Below are positions 32,669 to 40,931 of a stretch of 64,000 nucleotides of DNA, piece by piece. Source of the DNA: Bryobacterales bacterium (lineage in GTDB: Bacteria > Acidobacteriota > Terriglobia > Bryobacterales > UBA6623); the NCBI GenBank assembly GCA_028819255.1, contig JAPPMB010000041.1, positions 118,175 through 182,174 on the forward strand. The letters are read 5' to 3'. Both the position numbers and the translations under genes were made by a program. Position 1 is the first letter of the stretch. Each line of letters begins with the position of its first letter. The notes below the pieces were generated by a model, which had not been told where the DNA came from, ran no database searches, and was given only the letters and a program-made list of their open reading frames with translations.

Positions 32669-33247
32669 CTAACGCGGGGCGCCCACCGTGACGTTTCCGA
32701 GACGGATGGAAGTGGGTGTCACCTGCTCGGACTCGCCGCGCAGCGCCGCGGCCACGATTCCGACGGCCGCAGCGCCGCTGATGGCCGCGATCATCCGCCA
32801 GCCGATTCCGCGCCGCTTCGGCCTGGGCTGGCCCGGCGCCACGGCATTGGACTGCGTGATCGAGGTGGTGGCGAGCGCGTTGTTGTACTCCGCCCGGACC
32901 TCGATCTGGAACGAGCCCTCAATCGTGTTCGGCACCATGCCTGTGACGCGGACGCGGCCCTGATCGTCCGTCGTCATCGTCGCAACCCGCGACGCCCCGA
33001 AGAAGGTCACGCTCGGCCCGGAGGCGGGCGCCCGGAGCGTCACCGTCGCCTTGGCCACCGGCTGCCCGCTGGAATCGACCACTTCGATCTCCGGCTCGGC
33101 GGCAACATTGTTGTTGATGTTGTTGATTCCGCCGTCGCCCGCGAGGACGCGGATCTGAATCGCGCCTTCAACCCCCTGTCCGAACGATGGGGCTGCCAGC
33201 AGGATGCTCAGAGAGACAGCCAAGACTTGAAAAAAGAGATGAGCCAT
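32669..33247 (-). CDS. Exported Ig-like protein with C-terminal membrane segment
   Basis: The ATG at 33247 follows GGAGGG and gives the signal peptide MAHLFFQVLAVSLSILLAAP. The 192-residue protein contains one bacterial Ig-like unit (VLAGDGGINNINNNVAAEPE, DSSGQPVAKATVTLRAPA, TDDQGRVRVTGMVPNTIEGS). After a basic stretch (PRPKRRGIGWR) comes a hydrophobic AAISGAAAVGIVAAAL and a short tail. It lies just upstream of the repeat protein on the same strand, spaced ~55 bases, and may form a secretion/anchoring pair with it. Confidence 0.7.
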   Translation of the reverse strand: MAHLFFQVLAVSLSILLAAPSFGQGVEGAIQIRVLAGDGGINNINNNVAAEPEIEVVDSSGQPVAKATVTLRAPASGPSVTFFGASRVATMTTDDQGRVRVTGMVPNTIEGSFQIEVRAEYNNALATTSITQSNAVAPGQPRPKRRGIGWRMIAAISGAAAVGIVAAALRGESEQVTPTSIRLGNVTVGAPR

Positions 33248-33393
33248 GAACCCTCCGGGCCAGCGGTGCCGCGCTTGAGGCTCGCGGCTTCCAAGCACAC
33301 AGGTCTTTGACCGGCCGAATACGCCTTGCGGTGCTGAATACATAGAGACGGTATGTGGCGAGAGCGGGTTACAGCGGAAACGCCAGCCGACAG

Positions 33394-34578
33394 TCAGGCC
33401 TGCGCCGCAACAGGCGTCCCGACGGTGCGGAAGCCGAGGTCCTCGAGCAGCCTGACGATGTCCTGGTCGGTCAGCCCCTTACGGGTGTCTGCAAGAGCCG
33501 TGAATGCGCGGTAGACCGTGCGGATTTCGCGCCGGTCCAGGCTGCCGTAGCCCAGGTCCTCGACCCGCTGGTGCAGCGCGTGCCGGCCGCTGTGCTTGCC
33601 CAGAACCAGCTGGGAACTCGGGACGCCCACCGATTGGGGCGTCATGATCTCGTAGGTCGTGTGGTGCTTGAGATACCCGTCCTGGTGAATGCCCGCCTCG
33701 TGGGCGAAGGCGTTGCGGCCGACGATCGCCTTGTTCGGCTGCGGGCCGAAGGTGATGCATTCGGTGAGGATCCGACTTGCCCCGTACAGCTTCTCGGCGT
33801 CAATCCCGCAATGGAACGGCACGCGGTCCGGCCGCACCATCATGATCGCTACGACCTCCTCCAGCGAGCAGTTGCCCGCGCGCTCGCCGATTCCGTTCAG
33901 CGCGCACTCGATCTGGCGCGCGCCCGCGGACAGCGAGGCGATCGCGTTCGCCACCGCCAGGCCGAGATCGTCGTGCGTGTGGACGCTCACCTCCGCGCGG
34001 CCGTCGAGTGCGCCGACCACCTGGCCGATCCGCTCCGCGTAGTCGTCCGGCGTCATGAAGCCCACCGTGTCCGGGATGTTCACGACCGAGGCGCCCGCAT
34101 CCGCAGCCGCGACACACACCCGGCAAAGGTAGTCCATGTCGGTGCGCGTGGCGTCCTCGGCCGAGAACTCGACGTCGTCCACGAAGCGCCGAGCCTGCTC
34201 CACCGCCGCAACAGCCTCGTCGAGGATCTGGTCCTGACCCTTGTTGAACTTGTACCTGAGATGGATCTCGCTGGTCGCGATGAAGCAGTGGATGCGGGGG
34301 GCCGGATGCCCGTCCAGCGATGCCGCCGCGCGATCGATGTCGATCGGAACGGCCCTCGCCAGCGCGGCGACGCGCGCGCTCGGAAACTCCCTGCAGACCG
34401 CCCGGACCGCTTGGAAGTCCCCCTCTGAGGCGATGGGGAACCCGGCCTCGATGATGTCGGCGCCCATCTCGACAAGGGCCCGGGCCACCCGAAGCTTCTC
34501 GGGGGTCGTCATGCTGCATCCCGGCGACTGCTCGCCGTCACGCAGTGTGGTGTCGAAAATGTGAACTTGATCGGTCAT
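33394..34578 (-). CDS. leuA: 2-isopropylmalate synthase-like, without regulatory domain
   Basis: The ATG at 34578 gives MTDQVHIFDTTLRDGEQSPG, the signature of the DRE-TIM metallolyases. The metal site VSVHTHDDLGLAVANAIA, NGIGERAGNCSLEEV and AGIHQDGYLKH agree with isopropylmalate (or homocitrate) synthases. It should condense acetyl-CoA with 2-oxoisovalerate for leucine. At 394 residues it stops after the subdomains and lacks the ~120-residue LeuA allosteric domain, so classical leucine feedback is not expected. A LysR regulator is encoded divergently. Citramalate or homocitrate synthase activity cannot be excluded. Confidence 0.85.
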   Translation of the reverse strand: MTDQVHIFDTTLRDGEQSPGCSMTTPEKLRVARALVEMGADIIEAGFPIASEGDFQAVRAVCREFPSARVAALARAVPIDIDRAAASLDGHPAPRIHCFIATSEIHLRYKFNKGQDQILDEAVAAVEQARRFVDDVEFSAEDATRTDMDYLCRVCVAAADAGASVVNIPDTVGFMTPDDYAERIGQVVGALDGRAEVSVHTHDDLGLAVANAIASLSAGARQIECALNGIGERAGNCSLEEVVAIMMVRPDRVPFHCGIDAEKLYGASRILTECITFGPQPNKAIVGRNAFAHEAGIHQDGYLKHHTTYEIMTPQSVGVPSSQLVLGKHSGRHALHQRVEDLGYGSLDRREIRTVYRAFTALADTRKGLTDQDIVRLLEDLGFRTVGTPVAAQA

Positions 34579-34634
34579 CGGCTCCCGTTCCAGCAATCAG
34601 TAGAACTCAAGATTCCGGATAACGCAAATTTATT

Positions 34635-34659
34635 CTTATTGGATGTACGATAAGCATCC
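34635..34659. promoter_or_regulatory. Candidate LysR-binding inverted repeats
   Basis: In the AT-rich 84-base divergent gap between leuA and the LysR gene, CTTAT (34635) and ATAAG (34650) form an interrupted palindrome. GGATG (34641) and CATCC (34655) form another that overlaps it. LysR proteins typically bind such sites to control themselves and the divergent gene. Confidence 0.45.
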
Positions 34660-34662
34660 GCA

Positions 34663-35589
34663 ATGGATCTGGATCTGCTGACGGTGTTCGAAACGGTGGC
34701 GGCGGAAGGGAGCTTCTCGCGGGCCGGCCAGAGGCTGTTCCGGTCGCAGCCCGCGGTGTCGCTGGCCGTGAAGCGGCTCGAGACGGACCTGGGCGTGCGC
34801 CTGATCGACCGCACCTCGCGAAGTTTCCATCTGACCGATGCCGGCCGGCAGGTCTCGGCCTACGCGAAGCGGCTGCTGGCCTTGGACCGCAAGATGCGGC
34901 TTGCCCTGCTGGAACTGAAGGACCTCACCGCGGGCAAGCTGACAATCGGCGCGAACGAGTCGACCGCGCTGTACCTGCTCGGACACGTCGAGGCGTTTCG
35001 GTGCCGCTATCCGGGAATCCAAGTGGAGTTGCGGAGGAGCCTTTCCAGCCGGATTCCCGAGGCTGTGCTCGAGGGATCGCTCGAAATGGGAGCGATCAGC
35101 TACGATCCCGGGGACCCGGGGCTGCGGATTCTCCGCATCTACCAAGACCGCCTGACATTCGTGGTCTCCCCGCGCCACCATTTCGCCGGTCGACGGGAGA
35201 TCGCCATCAAGGAGCTCGGAAGCGAGACGTTCATCGCCCACAACGTCGTGTCGCCGTACCGGGCCCGCGTCATCGAGGCGTTCCGGCAGCACCAGGTGCA
35301 GCTCAACATGGAAATCGAGATGCCCACCATCGAGACGATCCGGCGCCTGGTGCAGCGAAACTTGGGCGTCGCCTTCCTGCCCAAGATGTGCGTCGAGCAG
35401 CAGATCAAGAGCGGCGCGCTGTGCGAAATCGAGGTCCGCGAGCTCGGCGTCGAACGGACGATACGCCTCGTCTGCCCGGCCCGACGATCGCTCTCGAACG
35501 CTTCGCAGGCCTTCCTCGAGCTCCTCGGCGAGCGTCCCGCGGCCAACCCGGAACGGTCCGGGGAGAATCGTCCCCCCGTGCTAGGATAA
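34663..35589 (+). CDS. LysR-family transcriptional regulator
   Basis: The 308-residue protein has the N-terminal winged helix-turn-helix (LLTVFETVAAEGSFSRAGQR, QPAVSLAVKRLETDLGVRLI) and a periplasmic-binding-like effector domain (LTIGANESTALYLLGHVEAF, FVVSPRHHFAGR, GVAFLPKMCV). It is divergent from leuA, with a candidate operator between them. Control of leuA, possibly in response to a branched-chain intermediate, is the natural inference. The effector is unknown. Confidence 0.88.
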   Translation: MDLDLLTVFETVAAEGSFSRAGQRLFRSQPAVSLAVKRLETDLGVRLIDRTSRSFHLTDAGRQVSAYAKRLLALDRKMRLALLELKDLTAGKLTIGANESTALYLLGHVEAFRCRYPGIQVELRRSLSSRIPEAVLEGSLEMGAISYDPGDPGLRILRIYQDRLTFVVSPRHHFAGRREIAIKELGSETFIAHNVVSPYRARVIEAFRQHQVQLNMEIEMPTIETIRRLVQRNLGVAFLPKMCVEQQIKSGALCEIEVRELGVERTIRLVCPARRSLSNASQAFLELLGERPAANPERSGENRPPVLG

Positions 35590-35627
35590 GCGGCGAGTCG
35601 GCCGCCCGGTTCCTCAGCCCATCCGAC

Positions 35628-36806
35628 GTGAGAGTCTGCTATCTGGACTGCTTCTCCGGCATCGCCGGCGACATGCTGCTCGGTGCGCTGGTGGACGCCG
35701 GGCTGGAGATTGGGTTCCTCCGCCAGACGGTCGCCGGACTGGGAATCGACGGTCTCTCTGTGGACGCCGAGCCCGCGAAGCGTGGAGGGCTCGCCGGCAC
35801 CAAGGTTGTGGTCCGCGCGTCGCACGACCACTCGCACCGATCGCTATCGACGATCGAGCGGATCATCGGCCAGTCCGGTCTCGACGAGCGAGCCAAGAGG
35901 GACAGCTTGCGGGTCTTCCGGAGGCTTGGGGAGGTCGAGGCCCGCGCCCACGCCATTCCCATCGAGCGGGTGCACTTCCACGAGGTGGGCGCGCTCGACT
36001 CCATCGCCGACATCGTGGGTTGCTGCGCAGGTCTGGGCGCGCTGGGAATCGACCAGGTCCACTGCTCGCCGATCAATCTCGGCAGCGGGACGGTCGAGGC
36101 GGCCCACGGAACGCTGCCCGTGCCCGCTCCGGCAACGGCGCGGCTCGTCGAGGGCGTTCCAACCTATTCCGAAGGCCCTTCGGTCGAGCTCACAACCCCA
36201 ACCGGCGCAGCACTGGCGGTCACGCTGAGCAGCACCTTCGGGCCGCCGCCGGCCATGCGCATCTCGTCGAGCGGCTATGGGGCCGGAACGCGGGACTTCC
36301 CCGGCAGGGCGAATCTGTTGCGTCTGCTGGTCGGCGACGTGACGGAGGCCGGTGCCGAAGCGGGCCAGGTGTGGGTTCTGGAGGCCACGATCGACGACAT
36401 GACTCCCGAGATGGCCGGATACGCGATGGAGCGCCTGCTCGAGGCCGGTGCGCTGGACGTGACGCTTTCTCCGGTGTACATGAAGAAGAACCGGCCCGGA
36501 TTCAACCTGACGGTCCTCGCCGCCCCGCCGGACCGGTCCGCGCTGGGCGACCTGATGCTCTCGGAGACCTCCACCATCGGAATCCGGGAGACGCTGGCGC
36601 AAAGGCGGACGCTGGAGCGGACATGGAAGAAGGTGCGCACCCGCTACGGCTCGGTGCGGGTCAAGACCGCCGGGGAGACAGGAAGCGGACGGAACTTCGC
36701 ACCGGAATACGACGACTGCCGCCGGCTCGCCCGAGCGCACGGTGTCCCGTTCAAGAGGGTCTGGGAGCAGGCCAACCACGAATACCTGCGTGAAGAGGAC
36801 GCCTGA
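35628..36806 (+). CDS. larC: LarC-type nickel-pincer cofactor protein (DUF111)
   Basis: The GTG at 35628 gives VRVCYLDCFSGIAGDMLLGA, the invariant LarC start. Further family blocks are a histidine-rich RASHDHSHRSL, VHFHEVGALDSIADIVG, GSGTVEAAHGTLPVPAPATA and TPTGAALAV. The C-terminal metal-chelatase part (LEATIDDMTPEMAGYAMERL, KKNRPGFNLTV) is in the same frame, unlike lactobacilli where a frameshift joins them. LarC inserts nickel into the pincer cofactor of lactate racemase-type enzymes. larB, larE and larA are not in this window. Confidence 0.9.
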   Translation: MRVCYLDCFSGIAGDMLLGALVDAGLEIGFLRQTVAGLGIDGLSVDAEPAKRGGLAGTKVVVRASHDHSHRSLSTIERIIGQSGLDERAKRDSLRVFRRLGEVEARAHAIPIERVHFHEVGALDSIADIVGCCAGLGALGIDQVHCSPINLGSGTVEAAHGTLPVPAPATARLVEGVPTYSEGPSVELTTPTGAALAVTLSSTFGPPPAMRISSSGYGAGTRDFPGRANLLRLLVGDVTEAGAEAGQVWVLEATIDDMTPEMAGYAMERLLEAGALDVTLSPVYMKKNRPGFNLTVLAAPPDRSALGDLMLSETSTIGIRETLAQRRTLERTWKKVRTRYGSVRVKTAGETGSGRNFAPEYDDCRRLARAHGVPFKRVWEQANHEYLREEDA

Positions 36807-36815
36807 CCGCTCCGG

Positions 36816-36845
36816 GCCAGGCTGGGCGCGGGGCCTTCGCCTGGC
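36816..36845 (+). terminator. Possible terminator hairpin after larC
   Basis: A 7-base perfect stem GCCAGGC/GCCTGGC encloses 16 bases starting 10 bases after the larC stop. There is no T-run, so intrinsic termination is uncertain. Confidence 0.3.
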
Positions 36846-37047
36846 GACCTGCCTGCACCGAGACTGAAATCGGCCCTGGCTGGAGCGTGACGAGCCCCGG
36901 CTAGGGTTCAGGCGGCGGGCTTCCCAAATCGGCCGCCCCCAATGATCCGTGCCCGACCACGCGGCCCGTCCCCGGGTGACGCTGCCCGTGTCCGGCGAGC
37001 GGCGGGATGTGCGAAGAGCCCCTTCTCAGGCTCCTGTAGGGATTTCT

Positions 37048-37070
37048 GCATTCAGGCGGGAGCTGAATGC
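37048..37070 (+). promoter_or_regulatory. Hairpin in the leader of the purine permease gene
   Basis: A perfect 8-base stem GCATTCAG/CTGAATGC with a 7-base loop lies ~58 bases upstream of the ATG at 37128. The 320-base gap shows nothing else. It does not match the purine riboswitch core. It may be an operator or an attenuator. Confidence 0.35.
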
Positions 37071-37127
37071 CCAACCCTGCTATTTTCTGATGTGACGCCC
37101 GTCTCGAGCGTCCGAGCCTGCACCCCC

Positions 37128-38432
37128 ATGAACTCCATCCGACACGGCGCCGAGCGGCACTTCGGGCTGAAGACCCTCGGCACCTCCGTCCGGACGGAGG
37201 TGGCTGCCGGCGCTACGACGTTCCTCTCGATGAGCTACATCATCGCGGTCAATCCGGCGATCCTGTCGGATGCGGGCATCCCTGCCGCTGCAGCGGCCTT
37301 CGCGACCTGCCTTGTGAGCGGCCTGGGCTCGGTCGCGATGGGCCTGTGGGCCAAGGCGCCGATCGCTGTTGCTCCCGGCATGGGCCTCAACGCCTTCTTC
37401 ACCTACACCGTCGTCCTCGGAGCAGGTCTCTCCTGGCAGCAGGGCCTCGGGATGGTCTTCGTGTCGGGACTCCTTTTCGTGGTGCTGACTCTCACTGGGA
37501 TGCGACAGGCGATCCTGGAAGCGCTGCCGAAGGAACTGCGGCCCGCGATCGGGGCCGGCATCGGCATGTTCCTAGTCATGATCGGTCTCAGAAACGGCGG
37601 CATCATCGACGCCAACGAAGCGACGCTGGTGACTCTGGGCGAACTGGGCAGCCCGACGGCCCTTGTCACGATCGGGACCGCGCTCCTAATCGCAACCCTG
37701 CTGTCGCGGGGGGTGCGGTCAGGCCTCTTGCTGGGCATCGTCGCGGCCACCCTGATTTCGATTCCCATCGGCCTCGCCGGCGGACCGGCGCCACAGCAAG
37801 GGGGCATGCTCGACGCGGCCTTCCAGCTTGATGTCGGACCCATCCTGTCGTTGAGCGTCATCGACCTTCTGCTGGCCATGGTCTTCGTGGACCTCTTCGA
37901 CTCCCTGGGCACGATGGTCGGCGTGATCTCGAAGGCGCGCCTCTCCGACGAGGGCGGGCGGGTACCCCGGTTGGGACGAATGCTCGTGGTGGACGGGGCC
38001 GCGACGATCTCCGGGGCTCTTGCCGGCACGTCGACCGTGACAGCCTACATCGAGAGCGCAGCCGGAGTCGAGGCAGGCGGGCGCTCAGGCCTGACGGCCG
38101 TAGTCACCGGCGTGCTTTTCCTTCTGGCCCTGCCGCTTTCGGCTGCTGCCGTGGTCGTGCCGACGGCCGCCGTGGCCGGCGCTCTCGTCGTCATCGGGGC
38201 GACGACCGTCGGCTTCGTGCGGTCGATCGACTGGGACGATGTCGACACGGCACTGCCGGCTCTGCTCGTTATTGCGGGCATGCCGCTGACGTTCAGCATC
38301 GCGGACGGTCTCTCGATGGGACTGATCGCGTATTCGGCACTCAAGATCCTGCGGGGGCGCGCCGGGCAGGTCCCCTGGACAGTGCATGTGCTTGCGGTTG
38401 TGATCCTGGCCCGCTACGTGTTCTTCGCGTAG
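37128..38432 (+). CDS. NCS2 (AzgA-type) purine permease
   Basis: The 434-residue protein is strongly hydrophobic with about 12-14 segments. It carries AzgA-like signatures: RTEVAAGATTFLSMSYIIAV near the N-terminus, APGMGLNAFFTYTVV, GIGMFLVMIGLRNGGII, VFVDLFDSLGTMVGVISKA and GTSTVTAYIESAAGVEAGGR. AzgA transporters take up adenine, guanine or hypoxanthine by proton symport. The start ATG is chosen at the beginning of homology (RHFGLKTLGTSVRTE). It stands alone between larC and the convergent SelA-like gene. Confidence 0.92.
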   Translation: MNSIRHGAERHFGLKTLGTSVRTEVAAGATTFLSMSYIIAVNPAILSDAGIPAAAAAFATCLVSGLGSVAMGLWAKAPIAVAPGMGLNAFFTYTVVLGAGLSWQQGLGMVFVSGLLFVVLTLTGMRQAILEALPKELRPAIGAGIGMFLVMIGLRNGGIIDANEATLVTLGELGSPTALVTIGTALLIATLLSRGVRSGLLLGIVAATLISIPIGLAGGPAPQQGGMLDAAFQLDVGPILSLSVIDLLLAMVFVDLFDSLGTMVGVISKARLSDEGGRVPRLGRMLVVDGAATISGALAGTSTVTAYIESAAGVEAGGRSGLTAVVTGVLFLLALPLSAAAVVVPTAAVAGALVVIGATTVGFVRSIDWDDVDTALPALLVIAGMPLTFSIADGLSMGLIAYSALKILRGRAGQVPWTVHVLAVVILARYVFFA

Positions 38433-38476
38433 CGGGCGGCCCAGGTCCGCGAACAATGGCGGGCCATGCCCGGCGC

Positions 38477-39730
38477 TCAGGCCGACGACTGGATCGCCTC
38501 GCCCAGCACGCCGCGAATCATCCTGCCGACGATCCGCTCCTCCCCGGGGTCAAGCATCCAGACGGCAACCTCGAGGCCTTCCTCGTAGCGGGGCCGCACC
38601 TCGACGCTCGGTTCGCCCGCCCTCAGCCGCTCGGCGGCGTCTTCCGGGTTCAGTCCGGCGGATTCGTAGTTCCACCGGATCCGAAGGTGGGGCACGGCGT
38701 TTGCGATCTCGGGCACAAAGACCTCGGTCGTGACACCCGGGAGCCCCGCCAGGGCATTGCCGATGCGCCTGCATCGGCGAGTCCATTCCCGCCACGCGGC
38801 GTCGTGGTCCCGCTCGAGAAACAGCTCCAGCGCAACCAGCATCCCCACGATCTCTTCCTTGTTGACCTTGTTTGTGCGCGCCACGGAATCGGAGTGCGGG
38901 TTGTTGTTCAGCCGAGCCGCCTCGATCAGCTTGCGTCGCCCCAGCAGCAGGCCGGTCGATTGCGGGCCCAGAAGACCCTTGCCGCCGGAGTACGCCACGA
39001 GGTCGTAGCCCATCTTTGTGAATCGGAAGAGGTTGTCGACCGGGGGCACGTCCGCCGCCGCATCGTTGAGCGTCGGCACTCCGTGCCTCCTGCCGATCCG
39101 CACGAAGTCCTCGTGCCCCACGCTCCCGTCGTGCTCGTTGTGGTTCAGGAAGAACAGCATCGCCGTCCGGTCGCTGATCGCAGTCTCCATCTCGGCCGCC
39201 GTCTCGACCTCCACCAGCCTGACGCCGCAGTTCCGGATCGCATGGTCGTAGCCGTTGCGGTGGGCCTTCTGCAGCACGACCTCGTTCTTCATTCCGGTCG
39301 TGTCCGGCAGTTTCCTGATGCGTGCGGGATCCGTTCCCGCCGCGCAGGCGGCCGTCGCGAGCGTCAGCGCGGAAGCACAGCCCGCCGTGACCAGGGCGGC
39401 CTCGCACTCGAGCAGTTCGGCGACCCGGTCTCCTGCCTTCTGATGCAGCTCCTCCAAGTCCACGTAGCGCGTCGATGCGACCTGAATTGCGCTCAGCACA
39501 CTGGGCGGCATCTTGGATGCCGTCAGCCGGGTGTAGGTTCCGGCCGCGTTCAGGAAGGTCCGGACGCCCAGTTCGCCGATGACATCGCGGGCGGAGTTGG
39601 AACGCTTCTTCCTTCCGGCGGCGCTTGCCGGCGGAACGGCGGCCAGGCCCCCAGCCAGCGAGCCCCTCACAAGGGACCTGAGAAAAGCACGTCGGTCACG
39701 CGACAGCCATCGAAACACGGGATTCTCCAA
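38477..39730 (-). CDS. Tat-exported SelA-like PLP-dependent protein
   Basis: The 417-residue protein opens with a twin-arginine signal (SRDRRAFLRSLVRGSLAGGL, then AAVPPASAA). The rest belongs to the SelA/DgaE-like fold-type I PLP enzymes: NAAGTYTRLTASKMPPSVL, AALVTAGCASALTLATAACA, PTLNDAAADVPPVDNLFRF and YSGGKGLLGPQSTGLLLGRR with the PLP lysine in SGGKG. Such enzymes are usually cytoplasmic lyases or transferases. Export is unusual, though seen among Acidobacteriota and Planctomycetota homologues as far as I recall. Substrate unknown. Confidence 0.8.
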   Translation of the reverse strand: MENPVFRWLSRDRRAFLRSLVRGSLAGGLAAVPPASAAGRKKRSNSARDVIGELGVRTFLNAAGTYTRLTASKMPPSVLSAIQVASTRYVDLEELHQKAGDRVAELLECEAALVTAGCASALTLATAACAAGTDPARIRKLPDTTGMKNEVVLQKAHRNGYDHAIRNCGVRLVEVETAAEMETAISDRTAMLFFLNHNEHDGSVGHEDFVRIGRRHGVPTLNDAAADVPPVDNLFRFTKMGYDLVAYSGGKGLLGPQSTGLLLGRRKLIEAARLNNNPHSDSVARTNKVNKEEIVGMLVALELFLERDHDAAWREWTRRCRRIGNALAGLPGVTTEVFVPEIANAVPHLRIRWNYESAGLNPEDAAERLRAGEPSVEVRPRYEEGLEVAVWMLDPGEERIVGRMIRGVLGEAIQSSA

Positions 39731-39803
39731 ACAGCTCCGGCTTCAGGATACAGGAGCATCCCGGGCCTTGCGCGTCTCCGGACCTGTCCGGTCGCGGGCG
39801 CCG

Positions 39804-40436
39804 TCAGAGCCGCTTGATGCGGATGTTCCTGAATTCGACGGGCTCATTGTGTCCGAGGAAGCCGACATGTCCCGACTTGCGCTGCAGGCCCGGATGCCTG
39901 GCAAGCAGGCCCCGGTCCTTCACCGTGGCGGTGTCAAAGTTCAGGATCTCCGTCCCGTTCAGAACGACCCGGACCCGGCTTCCGTGCACGGTCACCTCCT
40001 GGCTGTTCCACTCCCCGACGGGCCTTAGAGCCCCGGTCTTTGCCGGAGCAACGTGGTAGAGCGAGCCGTGCTTCTGCCACGGCTTGATGTCCTTGTATCG
40101 TTCCGCCGAGTTGTCGATGATCTGGAGCTCGTTGCCGTCGTAAGCCAGGTTTCGCCAGGCGATTGGACAGCGGATGCACAGCCCGTTGTTGGACCCGGAC
40201 TCGAGCTTGAACTCGAATCGCAGGACGAAGTCGGCATACTCCGCGGAGGAGAGGAGGTTTCCGCCGCTTCCGCGCGGACAGATGAGCTTGCCGTCCTTCG
40301 GAACGTATCCGTCGCCGTGCTGGCCGAGCAGCACCCAGCCATCGAGCGTGGAGCCGTCGAAGAGGGGCTCGAAACCTTCCTCGCCGAACGCGGGGATTCC
40401 GATCGCGAGCAGGAGGACGGACGCAATGCGCAGCAT
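39804..40436 (-). CDS. Secreted DUF1080 protein (3-keto-disaccharide hydrolase family)
   Basis: A signal peptide (MLRIASVLLLAIGIPAFG) precedes a ~190-residue concanavalin-like domain. It carries EPLFDGSTLDGWVLLG, DFVLRFEFKLESGSNNGLCI, YDGNELQIIDNSAERYKDIK, EWNSQEVTVHGSRVRVVLNG and GFLGHNEPVEFRNIRIK. The family contains 3-keto-glycoside/disaccharide hydrolases and is abundant in Planctomycetota and Acidobacteriota. It lies downstream of the SelA-like gene on the same strand's upstream side; shared expression is unclear. Confidence 0.88.
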   Translation of the reverse strand: MLRIASVLLLAIGIPAFGEEGFEPLFDGSTLDGWVLLGQHGDGYVPKDGKLICPRGSGGNLLSSAEYADFVLRFEFKLESGSNNGLCIRCPIAWRNLAYDGNELQIIDNSAERYKDIKPWQKHGSLYHVAPAKTGALRPVGEWNSQEVTVHGSRVRVVLNGTEILNFDTATVKDRGLLARHPGLQRKSGHVGFLGHNEPVEFRNIRIKRL

Positions 40437-40528
40437 GGTCGAATAGTATCAGCACCGCCCGCCGCTCCGGCGGTCGCAGCCCTTCTGCATTGCGAGCGTT
40501 CGGCGGGCGAAGGCAGAATAGGAGCAGA

Positions 40529-40903
40529 ATGGCGCAGTCGCTGTACGAAATCGTCGGTGAGGATGGCTTCGAACGCCTCACACAGGCCTTCTACGCCCGT
40601 GTGCCCGAGGACGAGATCCTCGGCCCCATGTACCCGCCCGGCCAGATCGAGGCTGCGAGGGTGCGCCTCCGGGACTTTCTTGTCGGCAGGTTCGGCGGAC
40701 CGCAGCGATATGTCCAACAACGAGGGCATCCCCGTCTGCGCATGCGGCACATGCCGTTTCCCGTCGACGTCCGGGCCCGAGACAGGTGGATGGAGCTGAT
40801 GACCGAGGCGCTCCGCGACACCGGCCTGCCTTCCGATGTGTCCGAGGTGCTGCTGCGCTACTTCGGCGACACGGCCACCTTCATGATCAATCGGGCTACC
40901 TAG
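40529..40903 (+). CDS. Truncated haemoglobin (group II-like)
   Basis: The ATG at 40529 has AGGAG about five bases upstream. The 124-residue globin has SLYEIVGEDGFERLTQAFYA, DFLVGRFGGPQRYVQQRGHP, the proximal histidine in LRMRHMPFPV and the conserved tryptophan in ARDRWMELM. Group II truncated globins bind oxygen or NO and are linked to oxidative or nitrosative stress. No partner gene is adjacent. Confidence 0.88.
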   Translation: MAQSLYEIVGEDGFERLTQAFYARVPEDEILGPMYPPGQIEAARVRLRDFLVGRFGGPQRYVQQRGHPRLRMRHMPFPVDVRARDRWMELMTEALRDTGLPSDVSEVLLRYFGDTATFMINRAT

Positions 40904-40931
40904 CCCGGCGGGGCCGTCGCTCCCCCCGGGG

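Noticed and set aside
36807-37127. Purine riboswitch before the NCS2 permease
   Set aside because: The conserved three-way-junction core sequences of the purine aptamer are absent; only a simple hairpin is present.
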